Part shown: piece after piece, positions 1 through 8,270 of the stretch
Position numbering within the stretch: position 1 is the first letter of the stretch
Layout: every line of letters starts with the position of its first letter
NCBI GenBank assembly: GCA_021780435.1
Contig: JAJXYV010000200.1
Span: 35,192-99,191 of the forward strand
DNA length: 64,000 bases
DNA from: Pseudomonadota bacterium
GTDB taxonomy: Bacteria > Pseudomonadota > Alphaproteobacteria > Rhizobiales > Beijerinckiaceae
Reading direction: 5' to 3'
Translations under genes and position numbers: made by a program
Notes under the pieces: model-generated
Told to the model about the DNA's origin: nothing
The model's database searches: none
What the model saw: only the letters and a program-made list of their open reading frames with translations

Positions 1-33
1 ATCCCGCGCAAAACGGCCGCCCAGCACGGGGCC

Positions 34-88
34 GCAACATAATCTCCGGCGCAACATAATCGGTCTTATGTTCAACTGCACATAAGAC
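34..88. other. Putative tyrosine-recombinase attachment or element end: core-like inverted repeat plus two direct arm repeats
   Basis: GTCTTATGT (63-71) / ACATAAGAC (80-88) perfect 9-bp arms with 8-bp spacer; GCAACATAATC repeated at 34-44 and 51-61. Confidence 0.55.
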
Positions 89-116
89 GGACGCCGCCAC
101 GGGCGAGCACGGGGAC

Positions 117-947
117 TTGCTCGACATCATCCGGGAAAGCTGCGGCCTTCTCGACTTCCACGATGTCGCCGATGAGGCGCGACGCTTCCTAAGCTTGCCC
201 CGCTCGGACCCGGAGCCAGCGCCGAAACCTGCACGTCTGCCGGCGCAGACAGGATCGTCGGAAGCCGCGCGGCGGCTGTTCGCTATGTCACAGCCAATCG
301 CACGGACCCTCGTGGAAACGTATTTGCGCAATCGCGGCATTACGGCTTTGCACGAAGACGGCGCGCTGCGCTTTCACCCGCGCTGCTACTATCGCCCGGA
401 CGAGGACGCGCCGACCGAAACCTGGCCCGCGATGATCGCCCGCGTCACTGATCTCGACGGCCGGATGACCGGCGCACACCGGACTTGGCTCGATCCGTCA
501 GGCCGTGGCAAGGCGCCGATCGACACGCCGCGACGGGCGATGGGCAACCTTCTCGGTAACGCAGTCCGCTATGGTGTGGCGAACGACGTGCTCGCGGCCG
601 GCGAAGGCATCGAGACCATGCTGTCACTGCGACGCGTGCTGCCGACCTTGCCGATGGCCGCGGCGCTTTCCGCCAACCACCTCACCGCCATGCTGCTCCC
701 GCCGACGTTGCACCGTCTCTATATCGCGCGAGACGACGATGCGGCCGGTGACGCGGCGGTGACGGCTCTGACCGAACGTGCCGAGGCGGCCGGCATCGAG
801 GCGATTGCATGGTCCCCCAGGCTCGGCGACTTCAACGAGGATCTGCGCACATTCGACATCGATGGACTCCGGGCAGCCCTGCGCACCCAGCTCGCACCGC
901 AGGACATCATCCGCTTCATGCTGTGCGCGACCGCCGAGACGGGATGA
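117..947 (+). pseudogene. Toprim-domain (DUF7146-like) primase/helicase-type protein, N-terminally truncated
   Basis: Toprim-like C-terminal part (VLAAGEGIETMLSLRR, LYIARDDDAAGDAA); in-frame sequence TDAATGEHGD precedes the TTG start and is cut off by the inverted repeat at 63-88. Confidence 0.7.
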
Positions 948-1071
948 GCGTCGGCGGTTCGAGCATCTCCATGGCCGGTCAGGCGAGGACCACCCCGCCG
1001 GACAGAGTCGCGCCCTTGGCCTTCTAGAGGGCGATCGGACGGCAGGCGGCCCGGCCCGGCAATGGGGCTGC

Positions 1072-1130
1072 GCCCGGCTATTTTCCGCCGGCCCTGCGGG
1101 CCTTTGCAGCGCGAAACAAAATAGCCGGGC
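1072..1130 (+). promoter_or_regulatory. Structured leader element A upstream of DUF2493 gene
   Basis: Perfect 13-bp inverted repeat GCCCGGCTATTTT (1072-1084) / AAAATAGCCGGGC (1118-1130) with GC-rich internal segment. Confidence 0.6.
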
Positions 1131-1255
1131 TTCGCCATCCTCCGCTGGCGCTCCGGCCCTGCGCTGCGCTCCGGGTTCTGGCCCGTTCCGCCCGCCGTCT
1201 GGTGATCGCCACGAAGGCCGCGATGGGCGCGGTCGATCCGGCAAAGGACCTCACC

Positions 1256-2194
1256 ATGACGACCGACCACGACGACACCGAATTCGAACCGCCGCACACC
1301 TCCTCCCCGACCGATCACGTCCTCAACGAACTTCAGCTCTATGGCTACCGTCCCTTCCACGACGAGCCCGATCCGAGGCCACTTCCGGAAGGCGATGCTG
1401 TCTCGAGCGCCGTCTCCGACATCTTCGACGCCCTGGTCTCGACCCTGATCGACACGCGGCTCGAACCCGACCTCGAAGACCTGCTGTGGTCGACAGTCAA
1501 CCTGTTCCACCGCGCCACCGGTCGCATCGAACGCGAGCTCGACGACAACGAGCAGGCGCAGCAGAGGAGTCAGCGGGAGCAGAACGGCTCGGAGGTGCGC
1601 TCGGTCGAACTCGAGCGTCTCACGGCCGAGGGCATCACGCTGATCGAACGCCGCAACAGCCTGGAGCTCTTCCGCGACCAGGCCGCCGAGCGCTTCGAGG
1701 TCCACACCGGCTCCCCCTGGCGTCCCCGCTCCGGATCGACGGTCAACCACCGCACTCTGACTTCGGCAATGATCGACAGTCGCGATTTCCTCGCCGCCAA
1801 GCGCCGCGCGGAGACCGAGGTGTTGCTGCCCGCAGGACCGAAAATCGCTTTCACCGGTGGGCTCGACTTAAACGACCACCGGCTGATCTGGGATCGGCTC
1901 GACAAGGTCCACGCGAAGCATCCCGACATGGTGCTGCTGCACGGCGGCTCGCCGAAAGGCGCCGAACTGATCGCCGCCAAATGGGCAACCAACCGCAAGG
2001 TGCCGCAGGTCGCGTTCAAACCCGACTGGACGAAGCACGCCAAAGCCGCACCGTTCAAGCGCAACGACGCGATGCTGGAGGTGCTGCCGATCGGCGTCAT
2101 GGTATTCCCCGGCACCGGCATCCAGGGCAACCTCGCCGACAAGGCGAAGAAGTTCGGCATCCCGGTGTGGAGGTTCGGCGAGGGCGGCGCGTAA
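1256..2194 (+). CDS. DUF2493 domain-containing protein
   Basis: MTTDHDDTEFEPP...; C-terminal IAFTGGLDLNDHRLIWDRLD...HGGSPKGAELIAAKWA typical of DUF2493. Confidence 0.85.
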   Translation: MTTDHDDTEFEPPHTSSPTDHVLNELQLYGYRPFHDEPDPRPLPEGDAVSSAVSDIFDALVSTLIDTRLEPDLEDLLWSTVNLFHRATGRIERELDDNEQAQQRSQREQNGSEVRSVELERLTAEGITLIERRNSLELFRDQAAERFEVHTGSPWRPRSGSTVNHRTLTSAMIDSRDFLAAKRRAETEVLLPAGPKIAFTGGLDLNDHRLIWDRLDKVHAKHPDMVLLHGGSPKGAELIAAKWATNRKVPQVAFKPDWTKHAKAAPFKRNDAMLEVLPIGVMVFPGTGIQGNLADKAKKFGIPVWRFGEGGA

Positions 2195-2212
2195 GCGCCG
2201 CTACTTGCTTAC

Positions 2213-2779
2213 TCACGTATCGAGCAGCTCCGGCCGGAACAGCCTTCGCCGGCTGATGATCTTGCCGGAGACCATGAACACGCCGTCGCCCGTGTAGTGC
2301 AGCGTCTCGGGACGCTTCGGCGACTTGGCGACGTGTGCCTTCACCACCTCGAAGATGAAAAAGTTGTACTTGTCGACCAGGGCATCATCGACAAGACGAC
2401 ATTCGAAGCTGGCGTGACATTCCGCGATTAGCGGCGCCGTCACGCGCGTCGCCGGCTGCGCCGTCAGACCGAATTTCTCGAACTTGTCGATTTCCGCGCC
2501 CGTCGTGTTGCCGACTCCGACCACGATGTCAGTCAGCGACGTCGTCGGCAGATTAATCACGCACACGCGGCTCTTGCGAATCAGCTCGAAACTGTAATTG
2601 CCGCCAGCGATCACGCAGCCGACCAGTGACGGCGTAAACTCCATCACCGTGTGCCAGCCCATCGTCATGATGTTGCGCCTGTCATCAAGCGCCGACGAGA
2701 CGAGAACTATCGGGCCAGGTTCAAGATAGCGCCGGATCTGCGATACCGGGAAGTCAGCCTTTTCCGCACGCTTTGCCAT
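2213..2779 (-). CDS. Flavin reductase family protein (FMN-binding)
   Basis: IVLVSSALDDRRNIMTMGWHTVMEFTPSLVGCVIAGGNYSFELIRKSRVCVINLP flavin-reductase-like. Confidence 0.8.
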   Translation of the reverse strand: MAKRAEKADFPVSQIRRYLEPGPIVLVSSALDDRRNIMTMGWHTVMEFTPSLVGCVIAGGNYSFELIRKSRVCVINLPTTSLTDIVVGVGNTTGAEIDKFEKFGLTAQPATRVTAPLIAECHASFECRLVDDALVDKYNFFIFEVVKAHVAKSPKRPETLHYTGDGVFMVSGKIISRRRLFRPELLDT

Positions 2780-2951
2780 CGTCTCGTCCTCTACTTTCGG
2801 CGTCGTTCATCGGACACCCGCGGTCGCCGTGGCGCGTGGCGAGGATGGATTTCCCCTCCCATCCCCACCGGCTTTTGGCTATACTTTGGATCGCGCCGCG
2901 GTGGTGGTGGAAGGCGCGACCGTCACAGCTTATGTCACGGAGGCTACCACC

Positions 2952-3434
2952 ATGCTTGTCATCGGACTCATCCTCAGCATGTTCGGGATCGGCCTGTTCT
3001 GCTGGCTGATCTTCACGCTAGCTGTCTACGCTTTGCCGTTCTTCGTTGGACTGACGGCTGGCATGGCGGCGTTTCATGGCGGTGCAGGCGTCATCGGCGC
3101 GCTGCTTGTCGGCATTATCGCCGGCGCTCTCACCCTCGGCATCGGTCAGATCGCGTTCGCGGCCGTTCGCCCGCAGCCTCTGCGCGCCGCCATCGCCGCC
3201 GCCTTCGCAATTCCGGCGGCGATCGCCGGCTATCATGCGGTTCTCGGACTCTCGCAGATCGGCGTTCCGTCGCTCGTCTGGCGCGAAGTGTTCGCTTGGA
3301 TTGGCGCGCTCTTCATCGGCGGCACGGCTTGGGCGCGGATGACAGTCTTCGTGGAACCCCTTCCGTTGCGGTCGGGCGGAGCGCCGCAGAACGAGCCCCA
3401 GCCACTTTTGACCTCCGCGACACAAAAGTGGTGA
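2952..3434 (+). CDS. Small multi-spanning membrane protein, hypothetical
   Basis: MLVIGLILSMFGIGLFCWLIF... repeated hydrophobic helices. Confidence 0.6.
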   Translation: MLVIGLILSMFGIGLFCWLIFTLAVYALPFFVGLTAGMAAFHGGAGVIGALLVGIIAGALTLGIGQIAFAAVRPQPLRAAIAAAFAIPAAIAGYHAVLGLSQIGVPSLVWREVFAWIGALFIGGTAWARMTVFVEPLPLRSGGAPQNEPQPLLTSATQKW

Positions 3435-3545
3435 GCCCTAGTGGATCGGGTCTGACGGTTGAATCCCCTTCAGGATTTCCGGCGGACTCGCGGCGTGCGA
3501 GTCTGCGGCATGGAAACGCCACCGTGATCGAAAGGATGTGAGACC

Positions 3546-4004
3546 ATGCCGAAGATCGACGTCACCGCTCTACCGTTCGTCGCGCGCGGCGGCTATCCGC
3601 CGCCGCACGACAAACTGGTCGCCGGTCGTTCGCGCAAGCGTCTCGGCGATGAAGCCGGCCTGACTCAGTTCGGCGTCAACCTGACGATGCTCACGCCCGG
3701 CGCTTTCTCGTCGCTGCGCCATTGGCACGAGAACCAGGACGAGTTCGTCTTTCTCATTGAAGGCGAGCTGACGCTGATCGAGGACGAAGGCGAGACCGTG
3801 CTGCGGCCGGGCGACGCAGCCGGCTTCAAGGCGGGCGTTGCCAACGGCCACCATCTGGTCAACCGCTCCAACAGCGATGCAGTCTATCTCGAGATCGGAA
3901 CGCGCACGCTGCCCGAACGCGCACACTTTTCCGACGTTGATCTCGCCGTCGTCGCCGACGAGGCCGGCGTCCACTACAGCCGCAAGGATAGAGGGCGGCT
4001 GTGA
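3546..4004 (+). CDS. Cupin domain-containing protein
   Basis: LRHWHENQDEFVFLIEGELTLIEDEGETVLRPGDAAGFKAG cupin motif. Confidence 0.88.
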   Translation: MPKIDVTALPFVARGGYPPPHDKLVAGRSRKRLGDEAGLTQFGVNLTMLTPGAFSSLRHWHENQDEFVFLIEGELTLIEDEGETVLRPGDAAGFKAGVANGHHLVNRSNSDAVYLEIGTRTLPERAHFSDVDLAVVADEAGVHYSRKDRGRL

Positions 4005-4509
4005 ACGCCGTCGTCGCGCCCAGCCGTGGATCGAGCCGACGCCCGCTTCGCGCCGGTCCGTCACGATCAAGCGCCTCCGCTTCGCGTCAAAAGGCCTTCG
4101 AAGCAGCGATCCCACCGGGTACCAAACGAAAGATTCAGTCCACTAGCCTCTTCGATCAAGGTTTCACTGACGATCGTGTGTTGACGGATCTCGCGATGAA
4201 GTCGCGAAGCAAACGGCCCTTTTTGGAAATGCCCTTTGTCAGCCGCCCTCCGATCACTTGCCGGCCCGCAGCCCGCAAAGAAGAGCGTTGTGTCGTGGCT
4301 ATTTCCCAGCAGACGATCCCGCCTTTTCCTACGCTACGGTTTCTTTCTCTACGCCCGGACTGGCCGACATCTTGCCCGGCACAACCAACATCCGCCACGT
4401 CTTCTCCCGAGGATGCTGTTCAAGCACGGACGCACCTGGCCTCGTGATGGCCTGATCTGGCCGAAGACCGGCTGCGCCTCGATCGCCTGAGCCGCAACAC
4501 CGTCGGTTC

Positions 4510-4650
4510 GACTTTCTTCCCCTGGGCTAAAGCCCATTCCTCGCGAGGCAAGAAAGTCTCACCGCCGTCATCCTCCGCTGCGCTCCGGCCCGCGAGCGGG
4601 TGCGTCGTCGATCGTCCCCGGCCTGTCGATCGCCATCGAGGCCGCGGTGG
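4510..4650 (+). promoter_or_regulatory. Structured leader element B upstream of DUF736 gene
   Basis: GACTTTCTT (4510-4518)/AAGAAAGTC (4550-4558) enclosing GGGCT-AA-AGCCC and CCTCGCGAGG; 3' motifs shared with element A. Confidence 0.6.
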
Positions 4651-4682
4651 TCGCGGGCTCGAAAACAGCAAGGAGAAGTGAC

Positions 4683-5006
4683 ATGGCTAACATCGGTTCT
4701 TTCAAGAAGGTCGGCAGCGACTTCCAGGGCGAGATCGTCACCCTCAGCCTCCAGACCAAGGGCGTGCGCATCGTGCCTGAGACCAACCGCTCCAACGACA
4801 ACGCTCCCAGCCACCGGGTTTACGTGGGCCGGGCCGAGATCGGGGCCGCCTGGTCGAAGCGCTCCAACGAAGGCCGCGACTACCTCTCGCTCAAGCTCGA
4901 CGATCCGAGCTTCAACGCGCCGATCTTCGCCAACCTTTTCGACGACGAGGACGGCGAGGGCTACACCCTCATCTGGTCGCGCCCCAGCAAGCGCAGCGGC
5001 GATTGA
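4683..5006 (+). CDS. DUF736 family protein
   Basis: MANIGSFKKVGSDFQGEIVTLSLQTKGVRIVPE typical DUF736. Confidence 0.92.
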   Translation: MANIGSFKKVGSDFQGEIVTLSLQTKGVRIVPETNRSNDNAPSHRVYVGRAEIGAAWSKRSNEGRDYLSLKLDDPSFNAPIFANLFDDEDGEGYTLIWSRPSKRSGD

Positions 5007-5234
5007 GCCTGCCCGTTCGCAACGCCCCGCCCGGTCTCTCCCGGGCGGGGCTTTTGCGCCAAACCCTTCGGACCGCCCAGGGCAATTTGCGGGCCGCCGA
5101 CTCTGTTTCTTGCATCCGCTAAACCGTCGTGGACACGCGAACAGCCAGTCCGCGAATCACTCGACTCGCTGAGCGCCGCCGACCCTCGCGGATCGGCTTT
5201 TCCGCTCTCACAGGGCGGTTGCAGCGCCACAAAG

Positions 5235-5249
5235 CGACTATTATAGTCG
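5235..5249. promoter_or_regulatory. Candidate operator for the adjacent XRE regulator
   Basis: CGACTATTATAGTCG palindrome 43 bp upstream of the XRE-type ORF. Confidence 0.5.
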
Positions 5250-5291
5250 TATTTCTGGTGCGCGCAGATCGTCTGTCGGAGGTGATCATGA

Positions 5292-5570
5292 ATGATCACC
5301 GGCCGACAAGTTCGGGCCGCGCGAGCCTTGCTGAATTGGAAGCAGGAGATGCTCGCCGAGAAAGCCCTGGTGGCGCTGACCGCCCTGAAGCGTCTGGAGT
5401 CCGAAAGGCAGCTCCAGGTGCACGAGGGCACGCGCGACCAGGTGCGCCGTGTTCTGGAAGCCGCTGGGATCCTGTTCGTCGAATCCGACCGTGGCCGCGG
5501 CGTCATGCTCCTCCATGAGGCAGAGCCGGCAACGCGACCAGCGAGAAAACCGGCGACCTTGAAACGATGA
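5292..5570 (+). CDS. XRE-family HTH regulator, QseC-like
   Basis: MITGRQVRAARALLNWKQEMLAEKALVALTALKRLES HTH; followed by a DUF2285-like small protein. Confidence 0.75.
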   Translation: MITGRQVRAARALLNWKQEMLAEKALVALTALKRLESERQLQVHEGTRDQVRRVLEAAGILFVESDRGRGVMLLHEAEPATRPARKPATLKR

Positions 5571-5618
5571 AGCCGGTTCGTGTTAACGTTTAGGAAACCG
5601 TATCGCTGAGGAGCCTTG

Positions 5619-5897
5619 ATGCAGTCGCCACCCTTGGATCCGCCGGTGGACGATGTCGCCCCAACCGCCGCAGTCCTGACCGGTTACGACGAGCGACATG
5701 CCATCACCTATATCCGTCTGCTCGACGCGGAAGCTGACGGCGCCGATTGGCAGGAAGTTGCAAAGATCGTCCTGCATATCGACCCCGCGCGGGAACATGA
5801 TCGCGCTCGGCGGGCTTGGGAGAGCCATCTCGCGCGCGCCCGGTGGATGACCGAGAAGGGATATCGGCATCTTTTGCAAGGCGGCGCTCCTCATTGA
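5619..5897 (+). CDS. Small DUF2285-type protein, QseM-like antiactivator candidate
   Basis: YDERHAITYIRLLDAEADGADWQEVAKIVLHIDPAREHDRARRAWESHLARARWMTEKGYRHLL. Confidence 0.65.
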   Translation: MQSPPLDPPVDDVAPTAAVLTGYDERHAITYIRLLDAEADGADWQEVAKIVLHIDPAREHDRARRAWESHLARARWMTEKGYRHLLQGGAPH

Positions 5898-6017
5898 AAA
5901 TAGTTCCCTGCTGATTCGGCAACGCACGTTGCTCTTTCTCTCTGTTTCGGGGCGCTACCCCAGCGTGCATCCTCTAGCGAGCCGACCTCTTGCTTTTGAC
6001 ACGAGGAGACGTTGCCC

Positions 6018-6317
6018 ATGGCTCGCGCCGATTGGCGATCGGCGGGCGCGTATGAGGGTCTGCGAACGCTCGACGCGCCTGCCTTCGCCTATGAGTTCCT
6101 CTGCCGCAATCCTGACTTTCTGAGCGACCACGCGCGCCTGGCGCGCAGCAGCCGAAAGCGAACACTTGATGCCGTCGAGGCCGAGGCGTTCGCCCGGCGC
6201 TGGGGGGTGCGATTTCAAGCGAGATTTAGATCCCGCGCGGCACGGCGCCGTTCTCTGGACGCCACGGACGCTTCCGAGCGTGGTGACCCTGACGAAACTC
6301 CCGGACGGCCTCGCTGA
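6018..6317 (+). CDS. DUF6499-type protein (Msi172-like), first half of a putative FseA frameshift fusion
   Basis: MARADWRSAGAYEGLRTLDAPAFAYEFLCRNPDFLSDHARLAR...EAEAFARRWGVRF. Confidence 0.75.
   Translation: MARADWRSAGAYEGLRTLDAPAFAYEFLCRNPDFLSDHARLARSSRKRTLDAVEAEAFARRWGVRFQARFRSRAARRRSLDATDASERGDPDETPGRPR
6213..6216 (+). promoter_or_regulatory. Putative +1 programmed ribosomal frameshift site (UUU_C)
   Basis: cga TTT C aag: RF codons of the WGVRF motif followed by the frame of the DUF2285 ORF. Confidence 0.6.
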
Positions 6318-6789
6318 TACTAGACTTGGCCTCGACGCGCGAAGCCTCCAATCCATTCTCACGGTCGAAGACGAAGATCAGGTCGTCACGTTGCGCGGCG
6401 CGCGCCTACGGCTTCACCGCGAGGATAAGGTCGAGGCACCCGTCGCTGTTCTCCTTCCGCTCGACCAACTTTTCGACATCCGCATCGCAGCCGCGCTCAG
6501 GATGTGGCGCGGACTGACCGGTCGCACGCCGGGCCCCGACCTCGGTATGCTCACACCCGAGCGGCGCAACCGGCTCATCCACGCATTGCGCGCGCTGGAC
6601 GGTCGGCTTGAGCGCGCGACCTATCCCGAGATCGCCGCCATTTTGTTCGACACCGAACCAATCTCCAAGCGTGACTGGATTTCGCACGAGCTGCGGGATC
6701 GGACCGGCCGCATCATCCGGCTCGGATTCTTCATGATGCGTGGCGGCTACCGCCGCCTTCTCCTGCATCCCTATCGCCGCCGCGTGTAG
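6217..6789 (+). CDS. DUF2285 domain protein (Msi171-like), second half of a putative FseA fusion
   Basis: KRDLDPARHGAVLWTPRTLPSVVTLTKLPDGL...DWISHELRDRTGRIIRLGFFMMRGGYRRLLL; open ORF in the +1 frame (track 6166..6789). Confidence 0.75.
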   Translation, partial: KRDLDPARHGAVLWTPRTLPSVVTLTKLPDGLADTRLGLDARSLQSILTVEDEDQVVTLRGARLRLHREDKVEAPVAVLLPLDQLFDIRIAAALRMWRGLTGRTPGPDLGMLTPERRNRLIHALRALDGRLERATYPEIAAILFDTEPISKRDWISHELRDRTGRIIRLGFFMMRGGYRRLLLHPYRRRV

Positions 6790-6841
6790 CGCTCAGCCCG
6801 TCTGGATGCGCTTTCGCCACCCTCCGAGATCGCGCTATTTC

Positions 6842-6912
6842 GGACGGGGTCCCGTCCGCCACCGTGATCGCTGACAGCCGCCGTCATCCGACGGCCTTCC
6901 ACGCGATCACGG
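6842..6912 (+). promoter_or_regulatory. Tandem hairpins preceding the excisionase-like gene
   Basis: GGACGGG-GT-CCCGTCC (6842-6857); CCGTGATCGC (6862-6871)/GCGATCACGG (6903-6912) enclosing GCCGTC-ATCC-GACGGC (6880-6895). Confidence 0.5.
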
Positions 6913-6921
6913 AGGTATCCC

Positions 6922-7206
6922 ATGTCCACCAATCTCGCAGGTTTGCCGCCGCGCTACCTGCGCACGCCAGAGGCGTCGCGCTTCGTCGGCCTCTCCATCC
7001 GCACGCTCGAAAAGCACCGCATCTACGGCACCGGCCCACGCTATTCGAAGCTCGGCGGGCGCGTCGTGTACCGCATCGAGGACCTGCAGGCCTGGGTCGA
7101 CGCCGCCGCCAAGGCGTCGACATCCGACCCCGGCAAGGTCGTCGTGCTGCCAGCGCGGCGCCATACGGCTGCCGAACTTGAACAAGCCCGCCAGCCGCGC
7201 CGCTGA
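6922..7206 (+). CDS. AlpA/RdfS-like excisionase-type winged HTH protein
   Basis: PPRYLRTPEASRFVGLSIRTLEKHRIYGTGPRYSKLGGRVVYRIEDLQAWVD. Confidence 0.85.
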   Translation: MSTNLAGLPPRYLRTPEASRFVGLSIRTLEKHRIYGTGPRYSKLGGRVVYRIEDLQAWVDAAAKASTSDPGKVVVLPARRHTAAELEQARQPRR

Positions 7207-7214
7207 CGTCGCTC

Positions 7215-8270
7215 ATGTCGGCGCGTCACCGCACCCGTTCCGAACGCGAGCAGCTCGAATTGTTTCGGGCGCTGCCAGGCGATCTCGCGCCGCGCGACGC
7301 GCAGGATCTCATGGCCTACCCGTTCTTCTCGCTCGCTAAGACGCACCGCACGACGCCGATCGACTACCGGATGAACGACATCGCCATCCGCGTCGAAGCG
7401 GTTCCCGAGCACGGCATGGCCACCATCTGGGACGCCGACGTGTTGATCTGGGCCGCCAGCCAAATCGTCCAGGCGCGTGACGCCGGCCTGCGCACCTCGC
7501 GTTTGATGGCCGCCACACCCTACGAGATTCTCACCTTCATCGGGCGCGGTGTGAGCGTGCGCGACTACCACCGGCTGAAGGCCGCGCTCGACCGGCTGCA
7601 ATCGACCACCGTCGCCACCTCGCTGCGCCAGACCGCCGAGCGGCGCATGCACCGTTTCTCCTGGATCAACGAATGGACCGAGCGCGCCGACGTTCATGGA
7701 CACGCCGACGGCATCGATCTCATCGTGCCGGACTGGTTCTATCGTGCCGTCCTCGACGACGCGCTCGTGCTGACGATCGACCGTGAATATTTCGCGCTGA
7801 CGGGTGGTCTCGAGCGCTGGCTTTACCGCCTCGTGCGCAAGCACGCTGGCAAACAGCCGGCAGGCTGGCGGTTCGATTTCCGACATCTCTACATGAAATC
7901 GGCGAGCCTCTCGCCGTTCAAGCGCTTCGCCTTCGAGCTGCGCGATATCGCACGGCGCCAGCCTTTGCCCGGTTATCGCCTCGGTGTCGATCGCGGGAGC
8001 GGCGGCCGCGAGTTGCTTGCCTTCGTCAATGAGACGTCCCCGTCCACGACGGCCTGTGGACAAGCTGTAGAAGCGGTCGTGCTATCGGGAACCGCGAGGC
8101 ACGTGCCATCAGGAACCGCATCCTCGTGCTATCAGGAACCGAAAGCGGCCTTTTCTCCAAGCACATCAAATGCTTCGGAGCCGCCTAACTTAGACTCTAA
8201 CGAAGAGTCTAACTCTTCTGTTGTTGGCGGCGCGCTCGACCGGGGGAAACCCGGGAGGGAAGAGCGATGA
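7215..8270 (+). CDS. repA: Replication initiator protein A (RepA-like)
   Basis: ELFRALPGDLAPRDAQDLMAYPFFSLAKTHRTTPIDYR...; HLYMKSASLSPFKRFAFELRDI. Confidence 0.85.
   Translation: MSARHRTRSEREQLELFRALPGDLAPRDAQDLMAYPFFSLAKTHRTTPIDYRMNDIAIRVEAVPEHGMATIWDADVLIWAASQIVQARDAGLRTSRLMAATPYEILTFIGRGVSVRDYHRLKAALDRLQSTTVATSLRQTAERRMHRFSWINEWTERADVHGHADGIDLIVPDWFYRAVLDDALVLTIDREYFALTGGLERWLYRLVRKHAGKQPAGWRFDFRHLYMKSASLSPFKRFAFELRDIARRQPLPGYRLGVDRGSGGRELLAFVNETSPSTTACGQAVEAVVLSGTARHVPSGTASSCYQEPKAAFSPSTSNASEPPNLDSNEESNSSVVGGALDRGKPGREER
8078..8141 (+). repeat. Three iteron-like 17-bp direct repeats inside the repA 3' end
   Basis: CGTGCTATCGGGAACCG 8078-8094, CGTGCCATCAGGAACCG 8102-8118, CGTGCTATCAGGAACCG 8125-8141. 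Confidence 0.7.

Noticed and set aside
778-2256. 492-aa plus-strand ORF overlapping toprim and DUF2493
   Set aside because: Out-of-frame arginine-rich shadow of the DUF2493 gene.
4001-4447. 148-aa ORF after the cupin gene
   Set aside because: No recognisable family or ribosome-binding context; likely random in GC-rich DNA.
6202-6207. A run of six Gs that could look like a one-base insertion frameshifting the DUF6499/DUF2285 pair
   Set aside because: Joining at the downstream UUU_C keeps the conserved WGVRF motif and fits the known FseA frameshift mechanism, so a sequencing or mutation frameshift is less likely, though not excluded.
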